DNA of 64,000 nt, from contig JAHBXL010000001.1 in assembly GCA_019636495.1 (NCBI GenBank), positions 124,001 through 188,000 on the forward strand, given 5' to 3'. Positions 18,143 to 26,448 of the stretch are shown piece by piece; within the stretch, counting starts at the first letter, position 1; every line of letters starts with the position of its first letter. The notes under the pieces were generated by a model. It saw only the letters and a list, made by a program, of their open reading frames with translations. It had not been told where the DNA came from and searched no databases. The DNA is from Phycisphaeraceae bacterium (GTDB taxonomy: Bacteria; Planctomycetota; Phycisphaerae; Phycisphaerales; UBA1924). The position numbers and the translations under genes are program-made.

Positions 18143-19450
18143 ATGGCGCAATCCTACTCGACGCGGGCCGTAGAGGCCGTGGACATGGCGGGCTTGGTGC
18201 AAGGACGCGACGGCCAGGCGCTGGCGATCGGTGTCGATGTGAGCAAGGCGGACCTGCGGCTGGTGCCGCGCTGGGCCGACGGGACGTTCCTGCGGCCGAT
18301 CCGCGTGCGCCAGCCGAGCCAGATCGGGCTCGGGATCGAGCTGCTGCGGAGCCTGGGCGCGGGCCGCGACATGATCGTCGCGCTGGAGCCGACGGGGCGC
18401 TACGGCGATGTCTTCCGCCAGGCCTGCCATCGCGCGGGGATCACCGTGCATCGTGTGAGCGCCAAGGTCTCGCACGACTACGCGGAGGTGTTCGACGGTG
18501 TGCCCAGCCAGCACGACGGCAAGGACGCGGCGCTGATCGCCGAGCTGGCGGCGATCGGCAAGAGCCGATTGTGGCCGTGGCCCGCGGCTGACGACTGGGA
18601 GCAGCGGCTTGCGCTGGCCGCGGATCTGGGCGACGCGTATCAGCGGCAGATGATCGCGTGGTTCAATCGTCTCGAGGCGTGGCTGGCGGCGCACTGGCCG
18701 GAGATCCAGAAGGACCTGTGGCTGACGAGCCAGACGCTTCCGCGCATTCTGCTGCACTACGGCGGGCCGAAGGCGCTCGCGGCCGATCCGAACGCTGCCG
18801 AGCAGCTCAAGCGCTGGGGCCGCAACATGATTCCGGCGGGGCGGATCACGCGAATCTTGCAGCTCGCACGGGAGACGGTTGGCGTGGACGTGAGCGAGCC
18901 GGAAGCGCAGCGCGTGCGGCACTACGCCGCGGAGGCCGTCCGTGCCAAGCGGGTCATGCGTCGCTACAAGGCCGAGCTCGCGGAGTTGGCGATGCAGCAC
19001 CCGGTGGTCAAGCGGATGGCAACGGCCGTGGGTGCAGCGACCGCGGGCGTGCTCTGGCTCGAGGGCGGCGACCCGGGCCAGTACAGCTGCGGCCGGGCGT
19101 ACCTCAAGGCACTGGGGCTGAACCTGACGGAGCGATCCAGCGGCGCGGTGCAGGGCCCGCAGCGCATCAGCAAGCGCGGCTCGTCGCGCGCCCGGCGTTG
19201 GCTGCACTTCGCGGCCATGCGGCTGACGATGGAGGAGCCGGTCAACCGTTGGTACGCCGCGAAGATCGAACGCGACGGCGGGATCAAGAAGAAGGGGCTG
19301 ACGGCGATCATGCGGAAGTTGGGCCTCGCCCTCCACCGCATCGCCAAGGACGGCGTGGACTTTGAGCCACAGCGTCTGTTCGCTGGTCGCCGCCAGCGTC
19401 GGCGCAGTCAACGGTCGGCGGGTCAGGAGGACCACAGCCTGGAAGCGTGA
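18143..19450 (+). mobile_element. IS110-family transposase gene
   Basis: A 435-residue transposase. The N-terminal RuvC-like DEDD domain shows IGVDVSKADL, ALEPTGRYGDV and HDGKDAALIAELAA; the C-terminal Tnp20 domain shows QYSCGRAYLKALGLNL, SSGAVQGPQRISKRGSSRARRWL, where the catalytic Ser is expected, and ends basic. This enzyme class recombines DNA under guidance of a bridge RNA. ATG 18143 has GGAGG 8 nt upstream. It is on the strand opposite to the surrounding element genes and is flanked by 193 and 744 bp of non-coding DNA, so it is a later insertion. The gene looks intact. Confidence 0.92.
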
Positions 19451-19768
19451 GCAGGAAGCTCTCGATGTGATGACGTGGAACGCGTCGGCTCTGTCCGGCC
19501 ACCTCCGGAATGTTTGTGCTGTGGGCACCGCACCACCCCGCGAAATGCTGAGGGGCCAGGACAGAGCCGCTGGATTGAATCTTCGATACTGCCATGCCGA
19601 TGCTCGCCGCAAGTTTGTGCGCGGCGCGACATCCGAAGCCGAGCAAGGCCGAGGTACTCCAGCCGCGACGTCCCAGGGCCGGCCCGTCCCCCACGCATCG
19701 CACACGCCGCCGGGCACGAGCACAGACACGGTTGCACCGCTGCCCGCGGGAGGGGTAGAGTCGGCGCG

Positions 19769-19802
19769 GCGATGCATCAGCCCCTCGGGGCTGATGCATC
19801 GC
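19769..19802. repeat. 34-bp perfect palindrome (16-bp arms, 2-nt loop)
   Basis: Arms GCGATGCATCAGCCCC and its reverse complement flank a TC centre. There is no T-tract after it, so a simple terminator is unlikely in this direction. IS110-family elements often target or carry hairpins, so it could be an IS target or an RNA stem. Confidence 0.6.
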
Positions 19803-20057
19803 TCCCTGTGTTCTCTGCTGGAATCGCGGAGAGACATCATTCCCTCATCCCCTCCTTGACTCGGACAAGAGCAACAAACTCTGTCGCCAAGCGCGGCTGT
19901 TCCCGCGGGCGTTGGATCTCGACCACGGCCCGGGAGTACCTAACGCCATCCGCACCCCCTCCCGTAAGGCTTCCGGCTGTAAGGCTCCCACCCGGGATTG
20001 CCATCCGGACCATCAATGAAGTTGGGCGGGCGGAAATGTGGCGGGGCGCGGAAGGGC

Positions 20058-20075
20058 GTTTCCCACGTGGAAAAC
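20058..20075. promoter_or_regulatory. CACGTG-centred palindrome, parS-like
   Basis: GTTTCCCACGTGGAAAAC is an 18-bp palindrome with one mismatched pair. It resembles the parS consensus (TGTTTCACGTGAAACA) but has an extra C/G on each side of the centre, so it is not a canonical ParB site. No parA/parB genes are in the window. Confidence 0.3.
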
Positions 20076-20194
20076 GAGGGAAATGGATTGAAGAGAAAGA
20101 TGATTGCTTGTTTGCATACCTCTTCCATCTCTCTCCCCGCGTGTAGAGAGACAGAGCGGCCCCGCAAACATGCAGCGAAGGTGCCGGTGTGCCT

Positions 20195-22495
20195 TCAGGC
20201 TCGGGAAACATAGCGGGTTGCGCTCCTTCCCTTCGTTGCGACTCGAACTTCATTGATCTGCCCGGTGGCAATCAGGTTGTCGATCACCTCCTGCCGCTCG
20301 CGGACGCTCAGCCACCGGGTCTTCCACAGCAGTTGGGTGTGGCTGACGCCCTGGGTGCCGCCGTGCTCGACGATGAGCCGGAGCACGCGCTTCTGCCGCG
20401 CGTCGAACTGGCCGTCGGCGATGCGGACGTGGGCCTCGAAGAGCAGTCGCCGCGTGACGTAGCTCGACATCTCGCACGCCCATGTTGCCGCCTGGCCGTC
20501 GATGACGGGCTTCTCGGGGTCGGCCGAGCAGGCGTAGATGAGGGCGAGGCGGCAGGCCTTCTCTTCGGCGCGGGACCAGACGGCGGCGATCCCCTCGCCC
20601 TTGGACTCCATCTCGGCGTCGGCGTGGTCGGCCAGCGCGTCGAAACAGTCGGCTGCGTCGGGCGTCGCCGGCACGACCAGGGGCTCGGGATGTTCCTTGC
20701 GGAGGTTGCCGCCGGGCGAGAACTCCGCCCACCAGCGCACGCGATCGACGATCGGCTTCGGCGGCGGCACGCGAGCGCGGCGCTGTCGCCTGGGCCGTTC
20801 GGGGCATTCGAAGACCAGCAAACGCCCGATGAACCCGTCGCTGAGGCTCTCGGAGGTCAGCGACTCCCAGAAGCTGTCCGGCACGGTCGTGCCGTAGAGC
20901 ACGACGCACGGCTGGTCCACGGCCTTGTTGCGCTTCGCGTCGGCGTAGGCCTTGCCCCGAACGAAGGTGTCGGCGGAGCTGTAGAACTTCATGAACGCCG
21001 TCAGCACGTTGAACAGGTGCGGAGCTTTCTTCGGGTCGCCGATGGTGCGGAGGAAGCGGCCAAACTCGTCGAGCTGGAACAGGATCGCGGGCTGGGCCTC
21101 GACGGCCGTGAAGAGGCCGGCGTCGCTGGCCAGGTCCTCGTTGCCCTCCAGGCCGTCAGCCCCGGCGGCGAACAGGATGTCGCGCGTGAGCTTGCGGGCG
21201 TGGTCCTTGCCCGCGCCGCTCTTGGCCAGCCCGACGCAGTAGACGTTGGTGCGGTTGCCGCGCTCGTCGCAGACCTTTCGGCCAGCGAGCACGGCCTGCA
21301 GGGCGATCGCGCCGGCGAGCGCCAACTGCGGCTGCGGGCGCGGCGCGTACGCGATGTTGTGCGCCACGACCTCCCCGATCAGACCGGGCACCGCCAATAG
21401 GTGGGGCGGGAACGGACCAGGGTCGTCCGGCCGCTCGACATGCTCGACGGCGTCGCCCTCGTGGTGCTCAGCGCCGAACGCGGAGAGGTCGACGTCGCCA
21501 GACACGGGCGGCTCGGTCCCGAACCCGTCGGCGCGGAGGGCCGAGGCCGCCGCGGCAAAGTCGCCGCTGTGCTCCAGCATGGCATAGACCGCAAAGGGCG
21601 CATAGGCCTGGTTGGGCTCGAACGGCGGTGCGTTGCTGGAGAAGACGTAGAAGACCCCGCCCTTGAGCGTCGCGCTCGTGCCGCTCTGCTTACCGGGCCG
21701 CCGCCAGTGCTCGTTGCCGCCTCCCTTCACCAGTTCCCAGCCGTGGCGGCGCAGGATCTCCCGCGCATCCCCGCGGGCGTTGTAGTCGTCCCCGGGCCGG
21801 ACACACGTACCCGAAGACTGCTGCAGCGCTCCCGCCACGGCGGGCTCGGCGTCGTTCATCCGCCAGGCGCAGCCCAGGAGCACCTCGCGCTCTTCCGCCG
21901 TGACGAGGGGCGGGTTCGCCAGGTTCCCCGCGACGGCCTCATAGCCCGGCGAGGGGGCGCACAGAAACATCCCGCCCTCTCCCCGCGTCTCGATCAGCGT
22001 GACGACGACGGACCACTTCCCGTCCGCGCCGCGCCGGGGCGTGAGCGTCTTGCCCCCGATCACGACAGGTGCATCGCCGTCGGCGTCCACGCGCCGCTGC
22101 GCCAGTTTCGTGTTGCCGCACACCCGCGCCTCGCAGCGGTACACCACATGGCGGCCGCCCGAGGGTGTGGACTCCACGAAGAGCCGATCGACGAGGCCCG
22201 GCTCGATCTCCTCGACCATCGTGCGCCAGGCGTCGAACGCCTCGCCGGCGCAGTCGAAGTCGATCATCTCCAGGTTGCCGGAGATTGCCCCGCAGACCAC
22301 GCAGATGGCGTCCGGCTCGAGGTCCATCCAGGTGGACACCTCGGAGGCGGTCGGGAGCCGCCGCTGAAACGCTGACCACCTCGGCAGCGCGACCCGCTTC
22401 TCGTCCCCGCGGCGCAGGGCCGGAAGCACCGACAGCCCGGCGCTGAGGTACGCCGAGGCCGCAGGCCCGAGATGGGGCTCGGTGACGGGGCTCAG
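20195..22495 (-). CDS. Primase-polymerase / DUF3987 replicative protein
   Basis: About 766 residues. The N-terminal prim-pol domain shows AYLSAGLSVLPA, a Pro/Trp segment (LPRWSAFQRRLPT), IDFDCAGEAFDAW (metal-binding Asp pair) and TPSGGRHVVYR. The middle DUF3987 ATPase shows Walker A GLAKSGAGKDHA and Walker B-like ILFQLDEFGRFL. A C-terminal winged helix ends the protein. It should prime and possibly unwind DNA for element replication. The first ATG/GTG in frame (GTG 22429) would cut off AYLSAGLS, so I place the start at CTG 22495, which overlaps the helicase TGA (CTGA) and has GAGGAG about 8 nt upstream. Confidence 0.82.
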   Translation of the reverse strand: MSPVTEPHLGPAASAYLSAGLSVLPALRRGDEKRVALPRWSAFQRRLPTASEVSTWMDLEPDAICVVCGAISGNLEMIDFDCAGEAFDAWRTMVEEIEPGLVDRLFVESTPSGGRHVVYRCEARVCGNTKLAQRRVDADGDAPVVIGGKTLTPRRGADGKWSVVVTLIETRGEGGMFLCAPSPGYEAVAGNLANPPLVTAEEREVLLGCAWRMNDAEPAVAGALQQSSGTCVRPGDDYNARGDAREILRRHGWELVKGGGNEHWRRPGKQSGTSATLKGGVFYVFSSNAPPFEPNQAYAPFAVYAMLEHSGDFAAAASALRADGFGTEPPVSGDVDLSAFGAEHHEGDAVEHVERPDDPGPFPPHLLAVPGLIGEVVAHNIAYAPRPQPQLALAGAIALQAVLAGRKVCDERGNRTNVYCVGLAKSGAGKDHARKLTRDILFAAGADGLEGNEDLASDAGLFTAVEAQPAILFQLDEFGRFLRTIGDPKKAPHLFNVLTAFMKFYSSADTFVRGKAYADAKRNKAVDQPCVVLYGTTVPDSFWESLTSESLSDGFIGRLLVFECPERPRRQRRARVPPPKPIVDRVRWWAEFSPGGNLRKEHPEPLVVPATPDAADCFDALADHADAEMESKGEGIAAVWSRAEEKACRLALIYACSADPEKPVIDGQAATWACEMSSYVTRRLLFEAHVRIADGQFDARQKRVLRLIVEHGGTQGVSHTQLLWKTRWLSVRERQEVIDNLIATGQINEVRVATKGRSATRYVSRA

Positions 22496-24183
22496 AACGG
22501 GATCTCCTCGTCGGGGATGCCGTACGTTGTTCCCACGGGCTGCGCCGGCACATCGGGCAGCCCCTCATCGCTCTCCAGGCGCGGCGGCTTGTCGCCAAGG
22601 CGGTGCGCAACGACGCGTTCGAACTGGTCGCCGGCCTTCTTCTCCACGGTGATGTGGAGCGTCGGCGCGAGCGCGCCGGCCTTGGCCATCTCGACCGCTT
22701 CCTCCGTGCTTCCGGGCACCGGTTCGACGGACCGCGCCCGCCACCACGCCTCGGCCTTGGTCCGGGCGTACCCGGTGTGGTCGAAGCAGACCCACTCGCG
22801 GAAGTAGTGGTTGAAGCCGACGCGGTACTCGACCCTCATCGTGAGCGGGGCGGACGGGTCGCTGCGCTTCATGTGAACGTGGTACGTCGTCTCGCTGACG
22901 TGGTGCTCCTCGCGCGTGGTCTGGCCCGAGAGGATGCCCTCAGTGCTCGCCTGCGCCTCGTGCTTCTGCTTGTTGGGCTCGGGGAACTGGTGGCCGCACT
23001 GCGGGCAGGTCTGGTACCCGGCCGCGATGAGCGCGTGGCATTGCGGGCATTCCTTCGCCGGCGCCTCGCCCTCGCCACGGTCGAAGGTGTCGAGGCGCAC
23101 GGCGTCCACCGGGCCGTGGCGCAGGACGTTGCCGCCGAAGTCCAGCACGAGGCAGTCTGCCTTGCCCGGGTGCAGGCGGAAGCCGCGCCCCACCATCTGG
23201 TAGTACAGCCCCGGCGACATGGTTGGCCGAACGAGCGCGACGCAGTCGATGTGCGGGGCATCAAAGCCCGTGGTCAGCACGTTCATGTTGCAGAGGTACC
23301 GGAGTTCCCCCGACCGGAAGCGCCCGAGGATCGCGCTACGGGCGGCGGCGGGCGTGTCCCCCGACACGAACCCGCACTCGATGCCGTGCTTGGACTTCAG
23401 GACCTCCACGATGTGGTGACCGTGGCGGATGCCCGAGGCGAAGATGAGCGTGGCCGCGCGGTCCTTGGTGTGCTCAACGATCTCGGCGCACGCGCCCTCG
23501 ACCAGGCCGTCCCTGTCCATGAGATCCTCGACCTCGCTGGCAACGAACTCGCCGGCGCGGACGTGCAGGTCGTCAGTCGAGATCTTCTGGAGTCCCGCCT
23601 TCGTCCTCAGCGGCGACAAGAAGCCCTGCACTATCAGTTCACGGACGCCGACCTCGAAGCACACGTGGTTGAGGATGTTCTCCGCGGCGCAGATCGGCCC
23701 GGACTTGAGGCGGTACGGCGTCGCGGTCAGCCCGATGATGCGGACGTGCGGGTTCACCACTTTGGCGTCGGCGATGAACTGCCGGTACATCCCGTCGTCC
23801 TCGGCGGGCACCATGTGCGCCTCGTCCACGATGACCAGGTCCACCGGGCCCAGATCGCACGCCTTCTTCCAGATGCTCTGGATGCCCGCGATCGTGACGG
23901 CGTACCCCAGGTCTTTGCGCTTGAGGCCCGCTGAGTAGATGCCCATTGCCACGTCGGGGGCGATGAGTCTCAACTTGTCGGCGGCTTGCTCGAGGAGCTC
24001 CTTGACGTGGGCCAGGATCACCACGCGGCCGTTCCAGTGCGTCACGGCGTCGCGGCAAATCGTCGCGATCACCGGAGTCTTGCCGCCGCCGGTGGGGATC
24101 ACCACGCACGGGTTGTCGTCGCGGGCCCGCAGGTGCTCGTACACCGCAGCGATGGCATCGGATTGGTAGGGGCGCAGCTCCAT
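22492..24183 (-). CDS. SF2 DEAD/DEAH-type helicase with zinc ribbon
   Basis: A 563-residue helicase of the phage/UvsW-like type. Motif I is IPTGGGKT (about residues 29-36), motif II DEAH (in VIVDEAHMV), motif III LTATP, motif V NVLTTGFDAP and motif VI YYQMVGRGFR. After the helicase core CPQCHALIAAGYQTCPQCG forms a four-Cys zinc ribbon. The C-terminal ~130 residues have a separate domain (YRVGFNHYFREWVCFDHTG) often attached to phage helicases. It would unwind or remodel DNA during replication or recombination. First gene of the leftward replication operon in front of the prim-pol gene, whose start overlaps its stop. Confidence 0.9.
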   Translation of the reverse strand: MELRPYQSDAIAAVYEHLRARDDNPCVVIPTGGGKTPVIATICRDAVTHWNGRVVILAHVKELLEQAADKLRLIAPDVAMGIYSAGLKRKDLGYAVTIAGIQSIWKKACDLGPVDLVIVDEAHMVPAEDDGMYRQFIADAKVVNPHVRIIGLTATPYRLKSGPICAAENILNHVCFEVGVRELIVQGFLSPLRTKAGLQKISTDDLHVRAGEFVASEVEDLMDRDGLVEGACAEIVEHTKDRAATLIFASGIRHGHHIVEVLKSKHGIECGFVSGDTPAAARSAILGRFRSGELRYLCNMNVLTTGFDAPHIDCVALVRPTMSPGLYYQMVGRGFRLHPGKADCLVLDFGGNVLRHGPVDAVRLDTFDRGEGEAPAKECPQCHALIAAGYQTCPQCGHQFPEPNKQKHEAQASTEGILSGQTTREEHHVSETTYHVHMKRSDPSAPLTMRVEYRVGFNHYFREWVCFDHTGYARTKAEAWWRARSVEPVPGSTEEAVEMAKAGALAPTLHITVEKKAGDQFERVVAHRLGDKPPRLESDEGLPDVPAQPVGTTYGIPDEEIPF

Positions 24184-24227
24184 CAGGGGATGCCCCCTTC
24201 GGGAACGTCGCTCGCTACTATCACCTG

Positions 24228-24617
24228 ATGCGAGTCACCGTACTTATCCTGACGCTCGTGGCAGCATTCCTTTCGGCGTGCCACTCGTCGCCCGACGCAC
24301 CGGAGACAGGAGCGGCCATGATTCAGGTTGAGGTTCTGGGTTTCGGTGACTGTCCGAATACCCCCGAGTTTCTCCGGCGCGTGCAGGTAGCGGCCACTCG
24401 TGTGGACGGCGCGCGAGTTGTATACGTCGATCAGGAAGCACTGCCCGAGCATGACCTCCGCCGCGGATATCCAACGCCGACGGCGCTGGCGAACGGTCGA
24501 GACCTGTTTGGGCTTCCTGCTCCAACGACTCCGAGCATGGGCTGCAGAATGTATGAGGGCGGGCTGCCCACCGAAGACGCGATCACTGCGCGGCTGCGGA
24601 GGGCGACTGCTCGCTGA
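24228..24617 (+). CDS. Small lipoprotein with thioredoxin-like fold (cargo gene)
   Basis: A 129-residue protein with a lipoprotein signal (LTLVAAFLSAC, Cys18). After it, IQVEVLGFGDCPNTPEFLRRV has the strand-loop-helix opening of thioredoxin-like proteins with a single Cys where a CxxC would be, and the C-terminal SMGCRMYEGGLPTEDAI resembles the tail of small glutaredoxin-like proteins found near mercury/arsenic genes. Active role unknown. It is the only gene in this part of the element on the plus strand, wedged between the helicase and the RusA gene, so it looks like an independently expressed cargo gene. Confidence 0.65.
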   Translation: MRVTVLILTLVAAFLSACHSSPDAPETGAAMIQVEVLGFGDCPNTPEFLRRVQVAATRVDGARVVYVDQEALPEHDLRRGYPTPTALANGRDLFGLPAPTTPSMGCRMYEGGLPTEDAITARLRRATAR

Positions 24618-24643
24618 TCCCGCCTGGTCTGTGGCGATCTGCA

Positions 24644-25006
24644 TCACGCGTTGATCTCCGTGATCTCCACCAGCACTTTGCCGCCCAGCGCCACCGGGCC
24701 ACGCTCGACAATCAGCCGATCGATCTGCGAGTCGTCGCGGTACGCCCCGCCCTTGGCGAGCGCGTCAAGCAGCGCCTTCTGCACGTTGTCCAGGTCGCGC
24801 CGGCGGTGATCAGGCGGGCAGACGGTGACGCGCACCGCGAGCCGTCCGTCCATCCGCTCCACCCGCATCGCCGCGAGGGCGGCGCACACGTCCCTGCGGT
24901 AGCGCCGGCCCTCGCGGCTGATGACGGTCCTCGGCCCCACGCGCCGCCAGATGTGGTTCACGCTCGGCGGGTACGGGAGTTCGAGGAGCCGACCGGATGG
25001 AGTCAG
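24644..25006 (-). CDS. rusA: RusA-family Holliday junction resolvase
   Basis: About 120 residues. RusA hallmarks: LPYPPSVNHIWRRVG near the N-terminus, then CPPDHRRRDLDNVQKALLDAL carrying the catalytic Asp residues, and YRDDSQIDRL. It should cut four-way junctions formed during element replication or recombination. The first GTG in frame (24961) would remove LPYPPS, which belongs to the family, and the only upstream candidate is CTG at 25006, overlapping the TGA of the DUF669 gene (CTGA). A GGA lies about 5 nt upstream, so the site is weaker than the one at the prim-pol gene. Confidence 0.85.
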   Translation of the reverse strand: MTPSGRLLELPYPPSVNHIWRRVGPRTVISREGRRYRRDVCAALAAMRVERMDGRLAVRVTVCPPDHRRRDLDNVQKALLDALAKGGAYRDDSQIDRLIVERGPVALGGKVLVEITEINA

Positions 25007-25473
25007 CGTTTCCAGGGCGGCGTGCTCCCTGGGCCCGCGCCCGCGGCGGGACGCGGTGCCGTCAACGCCACGGTGCCGCCCTTCTTGGCGTAGCCCTTGA
25101 TAACGTTGGTAAACTCGCCGTTGTCGTCTCGCTTCTTCAGCCCGACGTTGATCTCCAGCGGCACGTTGTGGAGTTCGACCGAGTCACGCGGCTGCATCAC
25201 GCCGACGGCGCGGCAGATCGCGGAGAGTTCGCCGCGGGCGATCTTCACCGTCATCTCGCTCTTGTTCTCGAGGTTCAGCCGGGCCCACGCCAGGCGGCCC
25301 TTGTGCTCGCCCTCGATGATCTGGAACGTGAGCTGCAGGTACTTGCCCCCGCCGGCCTTCGTCGGCTTGAGCTCGGACTCCGAGACGACGGCGATGTACT
25401 TGCCCGCGGGGAGCGGGTCGAGCGCGACGGACGGATCGACCTGGTTGGCGTCGAAGTTGTTCAGGCTGGCCAT
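25003..25473 (-). CDS. DUF669 phage protein (single-strand DNA-binding-like)
   Basis: A 156-residue protein of the DUF669 type, recognisable by LPAGKYIAVVSESELKPTKAGGGKYLQLTF, the WARLNLENKS segment and the SAICRAVGV / EINVGLKKRDDNGEFTNVIKGY tail. DUF669 proteins occur next to RecA-like ATPases and helicases in phage replication modules and are thought to bind DNA or assist recombination. The C-terminal Pro/Gly-rich tail ends with a basic PPWKR. ATG 25473. Neighbours are the ATPase upstream and RusA downstream (stop/start overlap). Confidence 0.8.
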   Translation of the reverse strand: MASLNNFDANQVDPSVALDPLPAGKYIAVVSESELKPTKAGGGKYLQLTFQIIEGEHKGRLAWARLNLENKSEMTVKIARGELSAICRAVGVMQPRDSVELHNVPLEINVGLKKRDDNGEFTNVIKGYAKKGGTVALTAPRPAAGAGPGSTPPWKR

Positions 25474-25524
25474 TGAGCGGACTCCTTCATGAGCGAATGG
25501 GTGGTGCGGTGATGGGGATTGGAA

Positions 25525-26265
25525 TCAGCGACCAGCCGACTGGCGCTCCAGACCGTTCTGGATCGCGTCCGACAGGTCCTTCCAGGACAGGCCCACCTTG
25601 GGCGGCAGGCCGTAGCGGTTCTTGGCGGTGACGTTGCTCGTTCCCTCGGTCGTGAGCACGCGCTCGCCCGTCGTCTCGCGCGACGCGAAGAGCACGGCGT
25701 CGGCCCACTCGACGAACGTGGGGGCGATCCATTGCGGAATGTCCGGCGCGGCAAGGCGCACGTCGTACCCCTCGGGCGTGGTGATCTTGGTGTTGGCCGC
25801 GTGCGCCAGCAGGATGACGGCGATACCCCGGTCGGTGATCGCGTTGAACAGCGGGAGCAGGTCGCGGCTCACAATGTTGTTGACGATCTCGCGGGCCTTG
25901 AAGTACCCGCCGTGCGCCGACGAGAGCGTGTTGGTGACCTCGCCCTTGCTCTTCTTGTCGAGGTCCATCACGACGTACTCGACGATGCGCTGCACGAGCC
26001 AGTCGAGCGTGTCGATCGCCACAGCCCCAAGTCCCTCGGGCGGATGGGCCTCGATCTCGGCGAGCCAGGCCTGAACCTCGGGCCAGCTCTTGAGGAACGG
26101 AGTGCGCGTGAGCCCTGGCACCGCGCCGGCGCCGTTCTCGCAGTCCAGGAGCAGCGCGCCGGCGCTGGCGGCGAACGTGGTCTTCCCGACGCCCGGGGTG
26201 CCGTAGACGAGGATCTTGGGCGGCGAGGGCGTCGTGGTCGTGATCACCGAGTCGAGCAGGGACAT
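25525..26265 (-). CDS. RecA-like phage ATPase (Sak4-type)
   Basis: A 246-residue ATPase. Walker A is YGTPGVGKTTFA (about residues 21-32), Walker B VAIDTLDWLV, and a sensor-like segment AVILLAHAANTKI. Proteins of this length with this pattern, next to a DUF669 gene, are Sak4-type phage recombinases or annealing helpers. The DUF669 gene lies 51 nt downstream. ATG 26265 has GGAG 7 nt upstream; the reading frame is open further upstream but without homology-like sequence. Confidence 0.82.
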   Translation of the reverse strand: MSLLDSVITTTTPSPPKILVYGTPGVGKTTFAASAGALLLDCENGAGAVPGLTRTPFLKSWPEVQAWLAEIEAHPPEGLGAVAIDTLDWLVQRIVEYVVMDLDKKSKGEVTNTLSSAHGGYFKAREIVNNIVSRDLLPLFNAITDRGIAVILLAHAANTKITTPEGYDVRLAAPDIPQWIAPTFVEWADAVLFASRETTGERVLTTEGTSNVTAKNRYGLPPKVGLSWKDLSDAIQNGLERQSAGR

Positions 26266-26448
26266 GGTGGCTCCGTTCTTGGGGTGATGGGGATCGAGGT
26301 CCTGGGCCCGAAGGTCGCGGGTGAAATCGCCCTGCCCCAACCGGACGAGCGGCAGGCTCTCGTCGGCGGGGCCGGGCGGTTCCGTGCGCGGGCTGCGGGC
26401 AGGGGGCACGCCAATACCCCTCTGCCCGCGCCCGCCACTTGTCGCGCG

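Larger units (their letters stand above)
19451..20194. other. 744-bp non-coding region downstream of the IS110 transposase
   Basis: No convincing gene on either strand. It holds a long perfect palindrome at 19769-19802, a CACGTG-centred palindrome at 20058-20075, and an AT-richer, purine/pyrimidine-biased stretch at about 20070-20150 (GAAGAGAAAGATGATTGC and CTCTTCCATCTCTCTCC). It probably contains the right end of the IS, possibly its bridge RNA, and the downstream region of the primase operon. Confidence 0.5.

Noticed and set aside
20058..20075. True parS site
   Set aside because: The extra base pair inside each arm departs from the conserved parS core, and no parAB genes are present.
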